Of a stretch of DNA of 25,283 bases, positions 23,339-25,283 are shown piece after piece. A program made the translations under genes and the position numbers. The stretch lies in IMG/VR virus record IMGVR_UViG_3300031576_001277, positions 1 through 25,283 of that record; one strand, 5' to 3'. The notes below the pieces were generated by a model. The model had not been told where the DNA came from. It did no database searches and saw nothing but the letters and a program-made list of their open reading frames with translations. This DNA comes from a virus. Numbering within the stretch: position 1 is the first letter of the stretch; the number at the start of each line of letters is the position of its first letter.

Positions 23339-23401
23339 TTAGCCACTCCCAGCATTCATCAGTCCCGCGTATTTCTACACGGGACCAAAATAAGCTAATT
23401 G
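23336..23401 (-). promoter_or_regulatory. Nested inverted repeats overlapping -35 of P1
   Basis: An outer inverted repeat CAATTAGC (23401-23394) and GCTAATTG (23343-23336) encloses a 10-bp hairpin with a GAAA loop (23385-23376 with 23371-23362). The outer right arm overlaps the TTGACA box of promoter P1 by three bases, so it could be an operator, or the inner hairpin could end transcripts of the 102-aa gene. There is no T-run after the inner hairpin. Confidence 0.45.
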
Positions 23402-23436
23402 CCTGTTCTTTACTTCTCTTTCGCATGATCAACGTT

Positions 23437-23745
23437 CTACCCGATCTCCCACTTTATTTCTTTCGTTGCATCTCCTACCGCTTCCGTTGTCATCTGGTTG
23501 TTGAACCATGAAACCAACCCATCGTGTTCACGCATATAGATTTGCGCTTGCATGATCAATATTATCAATTCCACCAGATGGTGCACATGCTTGTTGTTCG
23601 GTAACTCCTCTTCGATCCTCCTGTGCAATCTCAGCGCCAGCATCCTCAAAAAAACATCATCGAACATCGGCTTGTGGATAGGATCGAGCCACGTCCCCTC
23701 TTTATCTGAAACAACTACTTTTCGTTCATCAATTTTTGTATTCAT
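23437..23745 (-). CDS. Unknown 102-aa protein of E2 cassette
   Basis: The start chosen is the ATG at 23745, directly after the conserved AAAGG site at the end of leader E2; an in-frame ATG 19 codons upstream lies inside the leader structure and is unlikely. The protein is soluble, helical and charged, with N-terminal MNTKIDERKVVVSDKEG, then PMFDDVFLRMLALRLHRRI, a histidine-rich helix (NNKHVHHLVELI) and WFNNQMTTEAVGDATKEI near the end. No signal peptide, membrane segment or known motif is visible. It is the only gene between its own promoter and terminator T1, so it looks like a separately controlled accessory (moron) gene. The amber-interrupted frame of cassette E1 has PMF and WNN at nearly the same positions, a hint of common origin. 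Confidence 0.7.
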   Translation of the reverse strand: MNTKIDERKVVVSDKEGTWLDPIHKPMFDDVFLRMLALRLHRRIEEELPNNKHVHHLVELIILIMQAQIYMREHDGLVSWFNNQMTTEAVGDATKEIKWEIG

Positions 23746-23925
23746 TTGACGGGTGCCTTTCTTAACGCAAAGTCCTGCCACAGACTGACATCCTCCGGGC
23801 ACCCGTCAAGGCGGCGGCGACTCACTTTCCGTGGCAGGATTTTACCTGTGAATATAGGGGGTTGTTATTCGGAAGGCTGTCACTTAAATGACAAAGCCGC
23901 CTTCACAATTGCCTTTGACGGGTGC
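23746..23925 (-). ncRNA. E2 structured leader RNA (candidate translational switch)
   Basis: About 180 nt of 5' UTR ahead of the 102-aa gene, paralogous to E1 at 10162-10334. In order on the minus strand: a 5' copy of the ribosome-binding region (GCACCCGTCAAA, 23925-23914); helix P1 (23908-23902 with 23852-23846); inside it GGCGGC (23901-23896) and a hairpin TGTCA-TTTAAG-TGACA (23893-23878); helix P2, 12 bp (23839-23828 with 23784-23773); within the P2 loop GCCGCC (about 23818-23810), able to pair with GGCGGC, and the antisense TTGACGGGTGCC (23809-23798); last the true site GGCACCCGTCAA (23757-23746) and ATG. The antisense can pair 11 bp with the 5' copy or 12 bp with the ribosome-binding site. 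Relative to E1, helix changes are compensatory. No known riboswitch class was recognised. Confidence 0.75.
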
Positions 23926-23934
23926 AATGGTCAG

Positions 23935-23963
23935 ATTCTACACCTGAATCATTCACAAAACAA
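23935..23963 (-). promoter_or_regulatory. Sigma70-like promoter of E2 cassette
   Basis: On the minus strand TTGTTT (23963-23958), a 17-nt spacer and TAGAAT (23940-23935). The -10 box lies exactly 9 nt before the first copy of GCACCCGTC. That is the same geometry as the promoter of cassette E1, which is the main support for a rather weak -35 box. Confidence 0.55.
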
Positions 23964-23985
23964 CCCGAACGTGCGTTCTAATTTG

Positions 23986-24579
23986 TCAAGTATTCCACCT
24001 GGCAATGCGATCCCTCGGCTCGATCCAGTCAAGCCCCAAAAATCGCAAGAAGTCCGTCTCATCTTCAAACCCAATAAGCCTTTCGCCGATCAGCGACTTA
24101 GTCTTCAGCGGACCTTCCCACACTGCACCATCCTGCACACGGAAATTATTCGGCAAAGCACCACCGTTGCGTTTCCTGGTCACGCACCAATGACTGAAGT
24201 CCGCTGGACCAGTGCGAATCACTTTCAGCACACCCCACGTCGCCGGTGGCAAGACAAGAAACAGATCCACCTGAATCCCCGCACACCCCAAATAAAATGA
24301 CTTCAACCGATCACCGTTCTTCCCAAAGCGGATATCTCCATCCGCCGCCATCTTCGCGATAAGTTGATCCAGCGCAGTTTTATACTTCATCGGGATAGGC
24401 TTCCCAAACTCCGCCTTGGGCTTCGGCAACGGCGACAGATCCGGAATCGCCAGGATCTCGATATCCTTCACTTCGAACTTCTCCCGTCGAATGGATCCCG
24501 CGATCTCGATCCGCACGCACGCCGGTCGCAAATGCCCAACCAATGACTCTGCAACTTTCAAAGCCGCTTCATGTTTCAT
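23986..24579 (-). CDS. Minimal DNA polymerase beta-like nucleotidyltransferase
   Basis: A 197-aa protein with the catalytic pattern of the Pol beta superfamily. G28-S29 sit in IEIAGSIRR, the two metal ligands are D39 and E41 in VKDIEILAIP (D-x-E in place of the usual D-x-D), and the third acidic residue is D105 in GIQVDLFLV. The C-terminal half resembles the thumb of family X polymerases (THWC-like segment SHWCVTRKRNGG, then RLIGFEDETDFLRFLGLDW). The 8-kDa lyase domain and the helix-hairpin-helix region of full family X polymerases are absent, so this is a stand-alone palm and thumb. It may add nucleotides to DNA or RNA, or modify a small molecule or protein; the sequence does not say which. 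Confidence 0.75.
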   Translation of the reverse strand: MKHEAALKVAESLVGHLRPACVRIEIAGSIRREKFEVKDIEILAIPDLSPLPKPKAEFGKPIPMKYKTALDQLIAKMAADGDIRFGKNGDRLKSFYLGCAGIQVDLFLVLPPATWGVLKVIRTGPADFSHWCVTRKRNGGALPNNFRVQDGAVWEGPLKTKSLIGERLIGFEDETDFLRFLGLDWIEPRDRIARWNT

Positions 24580-24590
24580 GCTTCACCTCT

Positions 24591-24640
24591 TGCTCCCTTC
24601 CCCCGCTCAGGGGGAAGGGCTGGGGATGGGGGTCTCCTAC
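24591..24640. repeat. GC-rich intergenic inverted repeat R9
   Basis: Member of the repeat family described at 13800. It holds the inverted arms CCCTTCCCCC and GGGGGAAGGG with a short loop, followed by CTGGGGATGGGGGT. It fills the gap between the ASCH gene stop and the ribosome-binding region of the nucleotidyltransferase gene. Confidence 0.7.
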
Positions 24641-25002
24641 CTCCAATAAATCACTTCCAACTCATTCTCCAACACATCGTCTGCATACCGCTCGAAGAAC
24701 TCAAGGAATTCATAGACGTTTTTGAAACCATCAGCCTTTGCAAACTGTTGCATGAAATCAAATTGCAAACGCTGACCAATCAAAAACACATAGTGCATGG
24801 CAGGGTAAATCCTGATCGGTTCCACACGCGTGCAATCCACCACCTTCAACAAACGGCATTGCTTCGTCCGCATCCCCGTATACAACTGCAACACATCCCC
24901 CGATTTCGTCGCCCTTTTCCTTCTTTTGCGAATCGTCTGCCGCTTGCTCCCATCCAAAATCGCCTCCACAAACCGCGCCTGAAAGTTATACGCTGGCATC
25001 AT
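24637..25002 (-). CDS. ASCH-domain protein
   Basis: A 121-aa protein with the ASCH pattern: an N-terminal Y-x-F strand, the motif GSKRQTIRKRRKR at residues 18-30, and LQLYTGMRTKQC at 38-49. ASCH domains share the PUA-like fold and are thought to bind RNA or nucleotides; phage copies of about this size with the K-x-Q-T-I-R signature are common, and their role is unknown. The C-terminal part (FMQQFAKADGF, YEFLEFFERYADDV) is a helical region usual for the family. The start overlaps the stop of the J-domain gene as ATGA. The stop codon lies at the edge of GC-rich repeat R9. The domain call is fairly firm; the function is open. Confidence 0.8.
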   Translation of the reverse strand: MMPAYNFQARFVEAILDGSKRQTIRKRRKRATKSGDVLQLYTGMRTKQCRLLKVVDCTRVEPIRIYPAMHYVFLIGQRLQFDFMQQFAKADGFKNVYEFLEFFERYADDVLENELEVIYWR

Positions 25003-25283
25003 GCACCTCTTCCCATCGCCAATTCATAAGCAGTTTGCACCTGGCGAAACAGATCTACATTTCCGGTCCCTTGATTATCAGGATGATATTTCTTCGCCAA
25101 ATCAAAATAAGCTTGCTTTATTTCTTGATTGCTCGCGGTCTCAGCCAGGTTGAAAACCTCGAACCATTTCTTGGTATCCGGGTCAGGCAATGCCGCGAAA
25201 CCTTTGAACGCACGGTGGATCAGCGCAGGCGAACCGTCGCGCTCGATCTGCCGCAGTGCATCGAGTGTTCGACATAACGCCCA
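24999..25283 (-). CDS. J-domain (DnaJ-like) phage protein, 5' end outside window
   Basis: The frame stays open to the right edge of the window, so the N-terminus is missing; about 94 codons are visible. The C-terminal 60 residues form a J domain: helix II (NQEIKQAYFDLAKKY), the HPD motif in KKYHPDNQ, and a helix III ending in FRQVQTAYELAMG. The HPD tripeptide is the part that stimulates Hsp70 ATPase in known J proteins. The residues before it (including GSPALIHRAFKGFAALPDP) look like the end of another domain, so the whole protein is probably larger than a bare J domain. A start at the TTG near 25190 would give a 63-aa protein but would ignore the good upstream coding. It overlaps the next gene as ATGA, suggesting translational coupling. 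Its partner (host DnaK or another phage protein) is not shown by the sequence. Confidence 0.8.
   Translation of the reverse strand, partial: WALCRTLDALRQIERDGSPALIHRAFKGFAALPDPDTKKWFEVFNLAETASNQEIKQAYFDLAKKYHPDNQGTGNVDLFRQVQTAYELAMGRGA

Noticed and set aside
23340-23390. Hammerhead ribozyme, suggested by CTGATGA next to a GAAA-capped stem.
   Set aside because: GAAA is in the wrong place for the catalytic core, no stem II follows CTGATGA, and no matching stem III is found.
23746-23802. Longer start for the 102-aa protein at the ATG at 23802.
   Set aside because: The extra 19 codons are leader helix and the RBS itself; E1 has a stop codon in the corresponding frame.
1-25283. Phage-wide TAG reassignment.
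   Set aside because: TAG ends the genes whose stops lie at 1, 3225, 7550, 7988 and 15938, at normal lengths and junctions.
1-25283. CRISPR arrays, tRNA genes, diversity-generating retroelement or integrase.
   Set aside because: No regularly spaced repeats of suitable length, no cloverleaf with a T-loop, no reverse transcriptase, and no recombinase motif were seen on either strand.

Overview
The window is a block of tailed-phage genes (free phage or prophage), almost all on the minus strand, so it reads from right (25283) to left (1). No integrase, repressor, replication gene, tRNA or host flank is visible, so lysogeny cannot be judged. There is no tail-sheath gene, and the chaperone, tape measure and distal-tail order fits a siphovirus-like long non-contractile tail. 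The host is uncertain. The recurrent GC-rich inverted repeats between genes, and a copy of an 'AACCGCGAAGAGCGCAAAG'-type repeat inside one gene, recall Chloroflexota (Anaerolineae-like) genomes. That is recollection and inference, not proof.

Layout in the direction of transcription. 25283-23986: accessory genes (J-domain protein cut by the window edge, ASCH-domain protein, minimal Pol-beta-like nucleotidyltransferase). 23985-23437: a promoter, a structured leader (E2) and a 102-aa protein of unknown function. 23436-23051: a compact control region with two sigma70-like promoters and two terminator-like hairpins. 23050-21709: a putative lysis group (holin-like membrane protein, two small unknowns, coiled-coil/TM protein). 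21693-19332: small and large terminase. 19310-16632: an unusual single gene joining an N-terminal domain, maturation protease, scaffold and major capsid protein. 16558-15123: connector, stopper and gp10-like genes. 15119-12608: portal and Mu gpF-like protein, displaced downstream of the capsid. 12541-10386: tail terminator, major tail protein with Ig-like domain, and two-part tail assembly chaperone. 10385-9746: a second promoter and structured leader (E1) with a small, amber-interrupted reading frame and a terminator. 9745-1: tape measure, distal tail protein, a large tail-tip protein with BNR repeats, and three tail fibre/adhesin proteins.

The most interesting signal is the pair of leaders E1 (about 10162-10334) and E2 (about 23746-23925). 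Both have a sigma70-like promoter placed exactly 9 nt before a 5'-terminal copy of the ribosome-binding region. Both then have the same set of helices, supported by compensatory base changes, an internal antisense copy of the ribosome-binding region, and finally the true ribosome-binding site and ATG. The sequence of the pairing arms differs between the two copies while their complementarity is kept. This looks like a bistable translational switch in which two sense copies compete for one antisense copy. Each leader drives a small self-contained cassette with its own terminator, like a phage 'moron'. The E1 reading frame carries two in-frame TAG codons and resembles the E2 protein in the position of two short motifs. 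I do not recognise this RNA as a known class.

Other points of note are the protease-capsid fusion with a strong internal start site, a possible +1 frameshift in the tail chaperone, and nine copies of a GC-rich inverted repeat placed between stop codons and the next gene's ribosome-binding site.
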